A stretch of DNA of 64,000 bases from Undaria pinnatifida (GCA_012845835.1 JABAKD010000012.1:9413973-9477972); one strand, 5' to 3'. Numbered from the stretch's first letter, positions 1 to 12,991 are shown. The notes: generated from the sequence alone by a model not told the origin. Numbers and translations: made by a program.

Positions 1-166
1 AAACACACAAAAATGTGGGCATGTTGGCCCAAAGGGTTTCAAAGGTTTGGGAAGGCTGTACGCTACAGATTAACGAAAATCGAACGAAAGTCGCAGTAGA
101 GCCAGTGGCCGTGCCAGTGGACGAACCACAGCGGCAGCAAGCGTATACGCCGTCCCGTGCATTGCC

Positions 167-3077
167 ATGGTCGACTACAGCAAGTGGGATAACCTGGACT
201 CCGGCGATTCAGACTCGGATTCCGGTTGTGGTCTGACTCCGCGGGAAGAAATGCAGCGACGGCAACTGCAAGAACAACAAAAAAAAACGAAGCTGAAGCA
301 GGGTCAACAGCAACAGCACCGGAACAACGAAGATGACAAGCGCTCGTTGGACCAGGCTGAGCTTCTCAGGTAGATCTGGTCGTGGATAATGGGCTGCTTG
401 GTATATAATGCTCGTTTGCAGCATGGATAATCCACCCACCTGGCCACCAGCTTGCATCCACTGAGCTCCAAAACATCGTGCTTTTTCGTACGTGAGGTTA
501 GCATGTACTACTAGTTATCGTTATTAAAACGGTCCTTATAGTTTTGTCCAAGTCGGTACGGAACAGCTATACCAGGTGCTCCTCTGCACGTGTCGAGACC
601 GTCCGCCCTGATCTTGAAAGCGTCACGTGCGGAATACTGGCAGATAATGTAGTAGATTCGCACAAAGCCAACAGGAAGCCGAGTGTACCGGCCTGCCAAT
701 CGAGCCGCTACAAGTACTAAGTGCCAAATGCAGCAGGAAGGCGTACACCATACAGCAGTCCACGCGCACCTGAAGAACATGTCACTGGGTCCGAGTGCAG
801 AGGAACCCTGCAATGGTGTATAATCCTTCAATCGTACTCTCTCCTACGGTATGGTGTGATAGCGAGAAAGTCCGCCCCGACGCCTCGTTACACCGCTGCA
901 ATCGATGCAAACTCGAAGAAAGTGTCACTGAGACCGGCGTGCAGAGGACCTCCTCTGAACGGCAATGCTAAAGTAGGTACAAGTTTCACTGGGACCCGCA
1001 TGCAGGGCAACCCCTCTGAACGGCAGTACTGCTGTACTCATGCGAGCACTCTCCGGTATAAGAATGAGACCGTCCGTACTGATGATGCCGCCTCACGTCC
1101 GCACTGATGATGCCGCCTCACGTACGTGATGCTGCGGTCTGCTTCTTCGCCCACGGAAGTCCTCTGAAAAACAAATGCAGTGGACACCATCCCGTAGTTC
1201 ATATACCTGGTACGAGAGTACCCCTTTCAGTGCTTGTGCGCCGCTTGTCGCTTGAGCAACTTTGTGCCAGGCATGGTACAAGGGGAGCTTCGCCGCGGCG
1301 GGCTGACGCCCGCCTGCGGCTCCGCGCATGCCCGTAACGGTCGAGGGTTAGGCAAACAGGGGCCGAAAACGCGACATCACGTACTGCCAAGGGGTGCAAA
1401 ATTCATCATGATTGAGCGCCGAAAACACGGAGCAGCAAGAAACACACGCTCCCGGTTTTCGTTGCTGTCCGTACAGCAGCAGCGCTACACACTACACGTC
1501 GCATGGCGGCGGCAGCAGCAGGAACAGTAGAAGTATACCGGTATACAACAGAACAGTAGCCGCACTGCTCCACGCAAAAAATAAGACAGCACCAAGAAGT
1601 AAAAAAGAAGAGAGATAGAGGGCATGCCGGGGTTCGGACGTTCGAACTAATTCTGGCCATCAGATTGCATAGCAAAAAAAATGGGATAAAAACGTGTACG
1701 TATGATACTCGTAAAATATAAAAGGAAGGGCATGCCAGGATTTGAACTCGGGCCGTCAGAGTCATTAGCCAAAAATTACAAATTTAAAGGTTGGCATAGA
1801 CTGTAGAGGAAGAGTGCCAATTTGTTGTGTTTGAGATCCGATTGATATGTATACCTTTTGTCGGAACCACAATTTACAACATAAATGATTCCAGCACCCC
1901 TCGCAAGGGCTCGACACGACGACGACCGAGGCAACCTCCGCTGCAGTAGGGGTCCGTTGACCTCTCGGTACGAAACTCCCTCATCGTGATCTAGTCGACA
2001 AACGCAAAAATATATGTCTAAAAAAAGCCGAGGAGCACTCAGGGCACACCTCCGACAATATCATCCTTGCATTTATGACGTCCGCCTGCGTTTTCGGGCA
2101 TGCCCGTTACCATCGAGGATGTCATTAGCAAACAGAGGCTGCAAGGGTGTGATACATCATTGCCAAGAGGGCGTCGTGAGAGTAGACCGTGGTAAAGTGC
2201 AGAGAAAGAACGCCGAATATCAATAAACGCTCACGCTCGCATTGTCCTTACCTGATAGATTTTTGTTATTGTTGCTCTCCCCCCGTCAGTCCGCTTTCCT
2301 TTTCAATCTTGGTCTACTTGTGATGAAGGTGCCGTTTCGCTATTTCAATGCTCGTTCGAAACAGCAGCAAGCAGCAGCAGCCCCTCAACGCTTATATGCG
2401 TGTAAATCCAACAGCAACAGCACCAGCGGCAGCACCAGCAGTACGACAAACAACAAGCAGTATCCAGTATAATATGAGCCGGCACGTACAGAAAAAAAAT
2501 GAGGGAAGAAAAACAAAAACGAGCGAAAAAAAAAAGAAACTATCGGATACATACCTAGGCTCGAACCCAAAGGAACAAAAACCAAAAAAGCTTTCTTTGC
2601 TGCAAAACGAATGAAAATGCTCACCGCGAGGCTCGAACGCACGACTTGAGAATTCAAACAGTTCGTGTGTAATCGTCGAACTACTTGCCAATGGTTTGTT
2701 TTATGGGACAGAGTGTTGTGTTTTTGTACGTACGACTAGGCGCTTGACAGTTCGGAACAGAAAATTGACTCAAAACGTGTTTTAACGTGGGCCGTCATGA
2801 CACGAAGCGTAAACGGCCGAGGCTGCCCCCGGCAAGGACGGGAGGGGCGAGCAAGGTGAGGCACGTCCATGAAGCAACGCGCCAAGAGGTGGACCTCCTC
2901 TCCAGTTCTCTCGAAGACGGCTCAAAACTTGTTCTAAATCGGACCCTTCGGCTGCTCTCGGGACACCTCCGGATAATCCTCCATGCGTTTATTTATCTAC
3001 ATGTGTTACGTAAAATAGTTCCTTGGCGCGGGCGACGGCAACGCCGGACTGAACGATGAACGGGGACATGCTGTTGA

Positions 3078-3110
<33 letters not shown>

Positions 3111-6100
3111 GCCGCCGCTGCCTGCTGTGTTACGTACCGGTTATGTAGCAGTACCATACGATGGTTTTCGCCTTTGCGCTACTGCCGTAGCTAGATCAGA
3201 CTGTGAGTCGGAGAGTTCGATCCAATTTTCATCGGTTTCGGCGAGGCCGATTAGTCAAACGTAGATAAATAAATCGGCTCGCTTGAATTTCGGGTGAAAT
3301 CGAAGGAGCGAAGCGATCCCCAGTCACCCCCCCCCCCCCTAGGCTGGCGGGGGGACTGTCGCCGTCGTCTGGGGCGTGAGGCACATTGATAACCATGCCA
3401 TCACATCACTCAGCTCCGACCCACATCGATTTTGCACTCACAACGAATGGGTGACCGCTTGCTCACGGTTCTCGACACCCCTGTGAAGCGCAGCAACGTA
3501 AAACGGCGCACAGTGAAGCAACGCGAAGTAAAGCACCCGATGAGATGGCGAAGCTGGGTCATGACCCAACCCCCCACCGTCACCGTGCGTTTACCTTGCT
3601 GCTCGCGCGTATTTTCCCGTTTGTTAGACTACAGGGCAACTCCGCATTCGAGCGTGGGGAAATATCAATGGCGTTGGGAGCTTACGAGGCTCAGCTGCAG
3701 GTTTTGGATGGCCGCACAGGCAAGTTCGCTGGGCGGGCAATAGTACAGCGTATGTGTAAGATGTGCTGCCGGCACGGTTTCCTGGGGGCGAGATTCGAAA
3801 TATTGTTGTTCAGCTATGATGCAACAAGAGAGCAACAGTATTGATATTTCACGCATATTCATTGCTGTCTTGACTCACACGTACGTTTGTCTTGCTGTTT
3901 CGCACGAATAGATGACGTGGCGGTTGAGATGATCTGCGGAGCATTGCTCAACCAGGCCTCTAGCCTCATTCGCCTCAAGAACTTCAAGGATGCGGAAGCG
4001 CGGTGCTCGAAACTTCTGGCTGTCACGTCTGGCGGCGGTGGAGGCAGCAGACCCGCCGCCGCTCGGGGCAGAGCCTTTCATTTCAGGGGATTCTCTAGGT
4101 GAAAGCTGATGAATACTTAACGGTTGTACTGCCGTGCATTTTCAATTGCCTGGGCGAGTTATGACGAGCGAGAGGGGGGGTGTTGCCGTGGTCGCTGCCG
4201 AGGGGTTTCTCCACTAACCGTGATTCGGGAATCGGGACTTGTCGGGATGTATCGTCCGCGCATGTAACGGACCGGTGCCCGCCGCTGTTTCTGCCGACGA
4301 CGCTCCAAGGCGTGAATGTAGTCCCGGTACGGTCTTCCAAGGTCTCTCCTGCTTAAATTGACACGGAGCGTGGATGCCCACCCCCCCGTGCGCGCGCGCC
4401 CTCCCCCCCCCTAGCTCGACGACCCGGTATTTAGCCCTTTTACAACTTTTAACAAAAATAAATACGTTTGCAAGTAGTTTGTCGCCCGAATGTGGGTGCA
4501 GTTCTAGAACGGTCAGGACACTACAGTTTGTGAGAGTAGGCGGAGAAGGCGTGCTTGTCCACAGTACGGTAGCCCAAAACCTGTTTTCCTCGAGATAACC
4601 AACCAATCCCTCGCGCAACCAGGCTGAGGCAAGGAATGCACGCCGGGGCGTGCGCGGACTTCAGGAGCGCGCTGTCTTCGGGCACTTCTGGCGTGGACGA
4701 GGCGAAGGCCTTGCTAGCGGAGGCAGAGGCGGGGTTGACCATGTCCTCTTGTCCCGACCCGGAGGCGAAAGGCAGAGGTGAGGGGACTACCGCGGATACG
4801 GAGGAGGCGGCAAGGTGGTGGTTTTGTACCTCGTGTTACCCCCCCGTCCCCTTATCTTCGACCGTGGAACCGTCGCACTTGTTTTCGTGGTTGGCAGCAC
4901 CCACCAGTATGCTGTACTTGCGCACGGTTGGGTTGAGGTTCTACCTGCTATGCTTCTTGCTTCCAACTTCACCGATGTTATTCCTGCCGTGTTGTGGGAG
5001 CTTGTTAAAACGAAACGCTTGAACCCGCATTCACACGCTTTATGGCTCACGTCAAAAGAGAACCGCATCCGCATTGCTGTACACTCCCGAGCGTCGTTAA
5101 GCGCAGAGGCATGCGTGCTTCCCGCGGTGCCCTCTCCTGCCAGTATTCGGGGCGACCGGCCTTGTCAGGGCAAGAAATGTGTCGAGGTTCGTTGTGGGGT
5201 TACACGCCCCCATCTTCGAAACCGGCTCGGACCTCTGAGCACCCCCTGCGCAGCCCCTTGTCATGTCCATGCCGATCGGTTAACGGGCCATGTATCAGGC
5301 CTTCCTCATTGTTTCCCTCTGCCACATCCTTCGCTCAAAAGTATTGCCTGCGGCCTTAGTTGCCATAATCTAATTGCCAGTCCTTCCTGCCCATGCCCGT
5401 CTGTTATGTAGCCAGCCCGTTAGAACCTACCGTTAGCGAGTTGCCCCGTTTCTCCCCCGCTCCGCCGCGATCACTACCGTGTCCTCAGACATCTTGCGAC
5501 GAGGAGAGGGACGCGAGGCAGCCAGATATTTCCGAGAGGCCGCTTCCCGCGCCCGTTGCCGAACCGACGGCGGCCGAGACGGCGCCTCGAAAGACCACGG
5601 TAGCGAGAGGGGGGGGCGGTCGACGACAAGAGAACGCGACCGCGACGCCGGGATGGTGATCGCACGCAACTCGCGCATGGAAGCCGTAGCCGTTGCGATG
5701 GCAGGGGATCGGTCCTCGGCAGAGATGCTGCTGAGGGGGGTACTGCGCGAGCTGCAGGCGGGGCGGGAAGGAGGGACGAGGTCGAGCGGAGGGGCGGAAG
5801 AAGAGGCTCTCACGCAGGCGGCGCTGGGAAGCCTCCTCTCTCAGGACGGGTGAGACATGCGTGTAAGACCCCTAAGCAAATATGATGAGTTGCGCGCGTC
5901 GGTTGGGTGAGGAGTGTTGCGCAGTAGTTGTCCGGGGTTCGCTTGCTATCGGCTTCTGGCGCAGATACCCCGCGAGTTGTTCTGGAGTAGCCGTCAATTG
6001 TGCTTCTGGTGGCCACTTGTTGTGCCTCGAGTGGGAGTTTGGCTGCATGATGTCAACCTCGAACTGAGGTGCCCGTAATTTGTTGCCTTGAAGGTTGGGA

Positions 6101-9100
6101 TGAACAAACTAGAAACATCCAAACCAATGCATGCCCCCTTCAAAGTTTATGTATAGTTGGGTTTTGCATCTGAGGCATTTACCAGCCACAGTTTAGGGCC
6201 AGAGGTCTGATGGTACCTCCTAATCTGCATTCATAGTCTTATGCCTTCCACCAGCTTGCAGACTGTGCTCACGCAACTTGCTTTAGCTTTCTTGCGGCAG
6301 ATGAAACCCGTGTTCTCCCTCAAAGATCCTCGCTGAAATTCCTAAGGATGTTTCTCATGTTTCACGCCGCCCTGGTACCCCTCTTTTTTTATGCTGGTGC
6401 TTTGTTTGCTTGGCAGGAAACACGCTGCGGCGGTGTTACCGCTCCGAGCGGCGGTCGCGGCTCTCGATGGGGAAATCGCGGGCGTCCCAGCGAACAAAGG
6501 CAGCGAAGGGGAAAGGTGGGAAGACGGTGGGGTTGCGATTTCCCTGTGTGTGCGCGTGCGTTGCTAATCATCTTGCGTGGGGAATGTTTCCGTTTCGAGT
6601 GGAGCAAATTCACGGATCGCGCGTCTCTGCGTTGGTGTTTTACCTTGACCTGACGTTCCGCGGCGACGCTCTGGATGGTGGGTGCCATCGTGGCGCTATC
6701 GTGGGCTTGTCGAACGCTATCAGACATTTTTCTCTCTGCCCGCTATCCCAATCCCCCTACCTGCGCACGGCCTCGACCAATTTTGGGGCAATATTACTTC
6801 AGCGGCAACAGCAGCCAGGACAGTAGCTCATACGCTACGAAGATCTCTCCACCATCGCCACCTTTGAGTATGACGGCTAGAAGCACGGCTTTAACGCGTA
6901 CTCTTATGGTCACCCTGTCGTTCTTGGGTATATCACTGCTGGCCCTGGAGAAACAGCATGGCGCAAGCATGAATGGCACGAGTGCAAACGAGGAAAACAC
7001 TGATACTGTCGGCGACGGTGCCGCCAAACCTAACCCAGAAGGAAAAAGTGGCACGGTGGCAGGTGGTCCTGGCAGTGGCCAAGGGTCGGCGGTGGTGGCG
7101 GAATTGGTGAAATCAGCGGAATCAGCGGACTCAGCGGCGGCAGCGTCACCGGTAACGGCATCGGCAGCGCAAGTGGGTGTCGGTGAAGTTGACGAGGCGA
7201 TTGACGTACTCAAGAGAGCTCTAGGAATGCTTAGGACCGAGGCGGCAGCATTGGCGGCGGCCTCGACTGCCGAAGTAGAGGCCGCACGCGCTGGAGTTAG
7301 CAGCGCCGTGGGGATCGATCGTACGGAAGAAGTGAAGGAGCAGACGGCTCGGGTGCTGGATGTTCTGTCAGAGGCGTACGCGCATCAGAGGCGCTGGGAA
7401 CAAGCCAGGTGCGCGGCTGTACAAGTAGGGCGAAGGTCTCGCATGAATTGAACCCTTAGGTGTTGGCGTGATTCGCTTCTGGCTCCTTTTGGGGCGCCGT
7501 CACCAACGACGGGCAGGGTCACGGGGTCTGTGCTATACTTTAATTTCGCGCAGCGTGCGGGAGACGTTGGTGGACACGTTTCTGTTACGATTCACCGCCG
7601 TTCCGTTCTGTTGTGAGCCTTGTTCTGGAGGTCTTGTTCAAATTTTTGGAAAAGCGTGTTGAGACCATTGTTTTGTTAGAAACGGTCCGCGCCTACCTTT
7701 CCCTAAGCGGTGCGAAGTCGAGTGACCACGCTTTGGCCATGATGCCTTTCGCAACCACCTTGTCTGTCTGTTCCCCAGGTCAGCTGCAGAACAGTCTCTT
7801 ACGGCTTATCGCGGCCTCGGCGACGCCGGCAAGACTGGCGCCACCGCAACCCTTCTTTCTCTTGGACACCTTGTGTTGGAGCTTCACGGCGTCGGTGGTG
7901 GAATCGAGGAAGCCAGGTTTGTCTCACGAGAGCTGTATTCAATGGTACGCACATATTATTCCGCGCTGAGAGGCGAGGCTAGCTCTAGTTAATGCGTGCA
8001 TTTGGGCGGTAGGTTGCACTGGATGCGCCAGATTATACGCGGGTTGAAAGTATCATAGCTGCCTTTAGAGTGCATGCATATATTTGGACGCAGTTATTAT
8101 CGAGCAACGAATGTATATGTGAATACTTGCCCGCGTCGCCAGTGATGAGTGGTTGCGCGGCAGGAACGCCAGCCGCACAGGAAGCTGGAGACCCGTTGTT
8201 TGAGGACTGTCGGACACACTCACCGCACGGCTCTGGGTCAGCGTTAACCTTCTTACTACCTTCGTTTAGAACGTCTTTACTCTTCGCGTGACCACCGCTG
8301 GAAAATCCGTTGATCCCGGTAGAGCCAAACCCACCAACACTGACAGCGCGCTCGCCACTCTTTGTTTTGGTTTGCGTTGTGCTCACCGTTCGGTGTGTTG
8401 TCCCGCAGTGCTCGATGGGAGGAGGCGGCAAGGTGTATCGACGGGTGGGTGCGGCCGTCGGATGCGGCCAACGTTCACGTCAAGATAGCGGGCTTCTACA
8501 GCAAAGTGGCACGATCCGACCCTTCCCGCTTAGAGGTGTGACGGGACCCATTAGTAGGGTGCTGCGCTGCAGGGCTCTCGGCCCCGGGTGCGCCTTAGGG
8601 CTGTGAGCAGGCGCTGTGATGAATGGATACATTAATTAATGATCCGCATACGTTTTCGAGTGTTCCGAACAGGAGAGGCCCTGAAGAACGCATTACAGTC
8701 CTGGGTGCTGCCAAAATACGACATCAATGGATACGTGGCAATTTCCGCGCCATGTCTCAGCCGTTTCAATGTTATTTTTTTGTTTCAGGCCGTCGGTTGG
8801 GGGGTTAAGCCGCAAGTTGTGCCTCGTGGGTTTCACTGTTTTTTTTATCCCGCATTCCCCGTGAATCTGGCAGCCGCTAACGTCTTGCCCCGCCTCCTAT
8901 CCGCTGTGATGCTCCACCTTGCGCCCGATGACAAACAGTCCTTCTCGGGCAAAATTGCGGCCCACTACTCCGCAGCCGCCGGCCTTTTCTCGCGCGAAAG
9001 GGCCGAAGTTACCGGCTCCCTCGATCGGGCAGCAGCGTCGGTGGCGACAGCAGAGGCGCCGGGCAACGTGGTGGCTGAAGATGGAGAGGGCTCGAGCAAC

Positions 9101-10868
9101 CCGCGGCCACCTCTGCCTCCCTCCGCGGCCGGGTCGCTTGGAGGCGGGCCGTCGCCATGGGTGAGATTATATCCGCTGTCGACGCTGGCGGGCGGGGGGG
9201 CGTGCGCTCGATGGGCGGTAGGCGCCTTGGGGTGTTATTGCGGGACCGAGCGATATATAGCGAGGGTGGGGTTCTGCTGTGTCAGCGCCGCTATATTATC
9301 CAGACCAGTTGACGTTGCATCTGCTACTAGAAGGCCACGGTAGGCCAACAGCGAGGTAAGAGGACGCGGGCGCGGGTGTATGCCTCGGACTGCGCTTGTG
9401 GCGCACAAGTAGTTGAATAATTCTGACGGAACCGCGTTGTCGTTGAAGAGACAGACCTCTTGGGAAGGTGGCCGCAGGCTGTTGAGGTTGTCAACAGGGC
9501 ACCAGGTTCTCGCGTGACGGCTTTTAATTTGTTTTTGCCCATTCTTCCCCACTGACATTCGAGATGCGTTCCCGTGCTGGCGGCTTCGGAGCTGCGCTGA
9601 CGTTTCGGGGAGAGAGTGCTTGGCTTCAGAGTGTAGATTGCTATAAGCCACGTTGATCGTTTTGCTGTCTTGCCGTGTGTACAACAGGAGTTGGCGGAAA
9701 AGGAGGCGTCGGCGTGGGAGGGGTTTGCGGGAGCAGTCGGAAATGATCACGAGGAGGCTGGAAGGGCTCTTCGGAAGGCTGAAGGATTGCTGGTGCGGTG
9801 AACAGGCCGTCGAGCTATTAATGGCAACCCCCCATCTATACTTGTACATGATATATGTCCTGTTACAAGGGATTTCCTCTGGCGTTACCCGGCGCTACAA
9901 ATCTTGACCTTTGTTTTTCATGACCTCACGTACGCCGGTTTGTAGCGATTGTGTCGGATGCATTGTTGCGTCTTTGTTTCAGCATGGAGAAACGTGTCAG
10001 AAATGCTCTTAGGGCTGTCACTTGAGCGCGGCCCTGGATGGCATTCGACAATTCCCGTTTTTGCAACCGCCTCGTTCGATTGCAGGATCAAGCCTCCGTG
10101 TCAGAGAAAGATGAAGCCTGGACGCTGAGAAAGGTGGGGGTTCTCCACGGCCTCGCGCTGGCGTCTGCAAGATGCGGCGAGCATGGCATCGCCGAGGACA
10201 AGTTGTTGGTCGCCATCGGGGAGCTTCAAAAGCTCGACGGAGTCAATGCCGACACCAAAGGTGGTGCACACCAGGTGCAACGAGCTTGCGTTGTTGACGA
10301 ACTTGTTTGTGACGACCCCGACCGGCCGCCTCCGATGCTCTGCGCCGTGTGGAAGTTGTCTGCTTGCGTGCGTGTCGCTGTCCATCTGCATGAACGGACC
10401 TTTGGGGGCTCGAAACGCGAATTAGCTACCCGGTTGTGTGCTTGTTTGCCGTCGTGGTCCCGACCCACTGCAATGACTATGAGTTATGGCTCAGCCCGCC
10501 CCTTCTGCCCCCCTCACCCCCCTCCCCCCGTTCTCCCTCCATCCGTTCCTCCCTCCTCTCCCCTCATCCCATCCGTCGCCCCCTGTCTCCTTCCCTTTCC
10601 CCATTTCGCTTTCTTGTTTATGACGTACTCTCCGATACTTTTTGCGGCTTCATGTCGCGGCGTGGTCGACCCTTCCCACCGGATAAAAATGCAGGGCGTT
10701 CTAGTAGATCTGTTGAAGTACCTCGCAATCGCGCGGCGCGCTCGAGGGGACATGCCCGGAGCAAAGGAGGCCTTGGCTAAGGTAGAGGCTCTGGCAGGAA
10801 GTGAGGGTCGCGAGCATGTGGAAGAGCTCAACCGACTCCTAGCCAGCAACAAAATTTCGGTAGATTGA
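167..10868 (+). CDS. TPR-repeat protein with Cdc37-like N-terminus (13 exons)
   Basis: Exons read by hand: 167-369, 3628-3749, 3912-4098, 4623-4777, 5489-5849, 6417-6515, 6968-7408, 7779-7916, 8409-8535, 8789-9160, 9688-9792, 10086-10274, 10695-10868. All introns are GT-AG, all phases agree, and the total is 2673 nt (890 residues plus TGA). The protein starts MVDYSKWDNLDSGDSDSD, which resembles the start of the Hsp90 co-chaperone Cdc37 (MVDYS.W, then acidic Ser). A Gln/Lys-rich stretch follows. Three TPRs then cover about residues 69-195 (GNSAFERGEISMALGAY; LLNQASSLIRLKNFKDAEARC; FHFRGFSRLRQG). They carry GN, LLNQ and R..F.FRG at the places where Hsp90-binding TPRs have their carboxylate clamp. 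Weaker TPR-like helices and Ala/Gly/Glu-rich linkers continue to the end. Inferred role: cytosolic chaperone adaptor. Weak points are the acceptor at 6968, the start of exon 8789 and the donor at 10275 (10261 is the alternative but breaks phase). Confidence 0.8.
1735..1790 (-). repeat. tRNA-like 3' half, probably a SINE remnant
   Basis: Read on the minus strand this gives a tRNA-like 3' half: GTTCAAATCC (B box) followed by TGGCATGCCC. The T-stem pairs imperfectly and no matching 5' half with a D-arm is evident. A second, weaker match starts with the same GGCATGCC at about 1621. I read these as old tRNA-derived repeats rather than functional tRNAs. Confidence 0.35.
2620..2702 (-). repeat. tRNA-derived repeat or tRNA pseudogene
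   Basis: On the minus strand the stretch contains GCGTTCGAGCC, a good B box, preceded by an A-box-like GGCAAGTAGTTCGA at about the right distance. Acceptor-stem pairing is poor. Similar heads occur at 17.66 kb and 18.10 kb, so it is more likely a degenerate tRNA-derived SINE head than a working tRNA gene. Confidence 0.35.
3073..3120 (+). repeat. CTG trinucleotide tract
   Basis: Near-perfect run of CTG with one CTA and two CCG interruptions, at the end of intron 1 of the TPR gene. Confidence 0.9.
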
Positions 10869-10924
10869 GTTACCATTAACCGTTACCGTGAAGGCGTATA
10901 GCGCGGGTCACAATCGCGCGAGGA

Positions 10925-11455
10925 GATTTCCCCACTGAACGACCGGAGAGCAATATGGGAGAAAGTATTATCTGCGGCAACAGCCACGGCAGTACCCGCG
11001 TCAATGCCCGCGGCAATGTCCACGGCTGTATTCATGTCCGCGGCATTGTTCGCGGCAACAGCCATGGCAACTTCTGAGGCAATGTCAACGGCTGTATCCA
11101 TATCCGCGGCAGTATTCACGTTGAGCCACACGGCGATAGCCACGGCAATAACCACGGCAATATCACAGCAATAGCCACGGCAACATCCACGGCCATAGCC
11201 ACGGCTATATCCGCGGTAATACCTGCGGCAGCAGCCGCGGTAAATATCCGCCGTAAACAACCCTACGTCAATGTCCACGGCAAGCCCCACCACAATACCC
11301 ACGTCAAGACCCACGGTGATGTCCACGGCAAGGCCCGCGGTAAGCCCCATGGCGGACCCGTCGGCAAAGTCCCCGGCAACGTCCACGGCAAGGCCTTCGG
11401 CAATGTCCACGGCAAGGTGCCGCTGGACGTCCCACAACACACAAAAGCTAAGGTA
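10925..11455. repeat. Degenerate 18-bp tandem array (CCACGG/CCGCGG-rich)
   Basis: About 0.5 kb of imperfect repeats built on ATGTCCACGGCAAG-like and CCGCGGCAAT-like units with a basic period of 18 bp. Because 18 is a multiple of three, both strands stay open. The minus strand gives a 192-codon frame of six-residue repeats (GLAVDI). No start context, splice sites or family likeness support coding. It begins about 60 bp past the stop of the TPR gene and may lie in its 3' UTR or just beyond. Confidence 0.65.
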
Positions 11456-12370
11456 ATACAAGGGGTTTCGCCGGCGGCCTGGACGGCCACCGGTCGCAAA
11501 CTGGCGTGATGCTCAATATTTTTAGCATGGTCAACAGGACTGTGGCGTAGGATGTGGGTCTGAGTGTCTACAGTAGTTCCCGTAGCGTGTGGGCAGGGCG
11601 GGTATTGCTGTGTCATTGTACCTAATACAAGGCTCTTTTCTCCGCGGGCGGCGTTGCGAGGTTCACGATTGATGGCAAGTGCAAACTGGCGACTTTGATC
11701 ATGCCAAGAGTCCCGCCGCCGCTCCACGAAAACAGCCTGGACGCCACACGCATGAGTTACCGTATGCACCTGGGGTCTTGCTTTATGCACTCGCGATGTA
11801 TGTTGGTCTCGAAGTTTGTGACTACGAGTATATAAACTTTATTTTTGTTTCTCTTTAGGACGACAGGTCGACACGGACACTGGTTGTGCTGGGTGTTGAT
11901 GTGTGGAAAAAAGTAGTTTAATCAAATACACACATGTCAGTCACACTTTATGTGCCACACTAAAAAAAACGTATTACGTCTAGACAGCGGTTCGTCACAC
12001 GGCGAAGATTCAACGGTACTTGGAACAAAGCAAAAATAGTTGTGTGGCTTTATTATTACGACACCTTCAAACAACTAAAACAGGACACGAAAAATACTAG
12101 TACTGTACGTACTGCTGTGAAAGGAGAGCTCTAACCAATATCAATCCCCAATGGACATACGTGGTACCAGGTATCAACGTAACGGGTAACGAATAACGCA
12201 GCCGAAACCAAGCCAAATAAAATAGGAACTGCAGCAGCAGTAGAAAACGAAACAAAAACCAGAAAACCAGAAGATTCCTGCCTGGGATGTGAAAGTTTAT
12301 ATGATACCCTGGTATACGAAAACAAACCGAACATGTACGGTACAAACACATGTAATAAATACGTAGGAAA
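11456..12370. other. Intergenic, no gene recognised
   Basis: Between the 18-bp array and copia element 1. The open frames are short and lack recognisable motifs. AT content rises after about 11820. The last five bases (GGAAA, 12366-12370) are the target-site duplication of the next element. Confidence 0.5.
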
Positions 12371-12903
12371 TGTTCGTGATAGCGGCATGTATGTATCAAC
12401 TGTACTGCGGTGAAACTCTGATTGGTTGGTTTGAATAGCAGAAGTGTTGATTGTATGTTGTTGTACCAGAATACTCTTCTTGTGGTGCTACGGTACTTCG
12501 GTAGATTGTACATGTGCACGAGTTATACATCGGACCGTAGTGGTGTGTACGGTACGTTGGTATGTCGGTACGTTGGACACATTGACGAGTAGGAACATTC
12601 CTGTAGTGTTGCTAACACGATATAGCTTGTCTCAACGAACAGCCTAGCAATAAGTTACAGTTACATACGTTGTGTCACGGAGGTAAGTTACAGGGATCGT
12701 CTCGTGGTATCACCCACGAGCAGTCCCACGGGTATGTACGAGTAGGCACTATGCGAGGAGGTTTAGGTATTCGACTACGAGCGGTTGTTACTGGGCTGTG
12801 GAGAGTTGGCCCACATGACCCACTCCACTTTCTGACCTGTCTCTCCAGACATTGGTCTCTCTAATATAATACCTTTTCTCCAGAAGCCACTGATTTACCA
12901 ACA
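12371..12903 (+). repeat. 5' LTR of copia element 1
   Basis: Starts TGTTCGTGAT and ends ACCAACA, the usual TG...CA ends. It is 533 bp long and matches the copy at 16677-17209 with one substitution seen. Confidence 0.95.
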
Positions 12904-12925
12904 CGCTATAGCGCTATCGGCCGAC
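12904..12925 (+). promoter_or_regulatory. Primer-binding region, atypical and palindromic
   Basis: The bases just after the 5' LTR read CGCTATAGCGCTATC. They do not start with TGG, as expected for a primer-binding site copied from a tRNA 3' end. CGCTATAGCG is self-complementary, and the same sequence follows the 5' LTR of copia element 2 at 20160. The role as primer site is inferred from position only. Confidence 0.4.
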
Positions 12926-12991
12926 TGCTGTACGTCCCCCTGGACTGTGTTCGACGAAACTGTGAGGGCGGCTTGATCAACCGGCCTCGTC

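Larger units (their letters stand above)
370..3627 (+). other. Intron 1 of the TPR gene, with tRNA-like fragments and a CTG tract
   Basis: This 3.26-kb intron runs from CAG|GTAGAT to a pyrimidine tract ending TTAG. No convincing exon lies inside, and the phase of exons 1 and 2 matches directly. It holds several tRNA-like B-box sequences on the minus strand (near 1735-1780, 2550-2575 and 2622-2700), a CTG-rich run at about 3073-3120 and a C homopolymer at about 3327-3339. Confidence 0.6.

Noticed and set aside
2787-3059. 90-codon ORF as an extra exon of the TPR gene
   Set aside because: Exon 1 (donor 370) and exon 2 (acceptor 3627) already match in phase, and this frame has no motif or good splice sites.
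10883-11461. 192-codon minus-strand protein with GLAVDI repeats
   Set aside because: Period-18 repeat keeps all frames open; no start context, splice sites or known motif.
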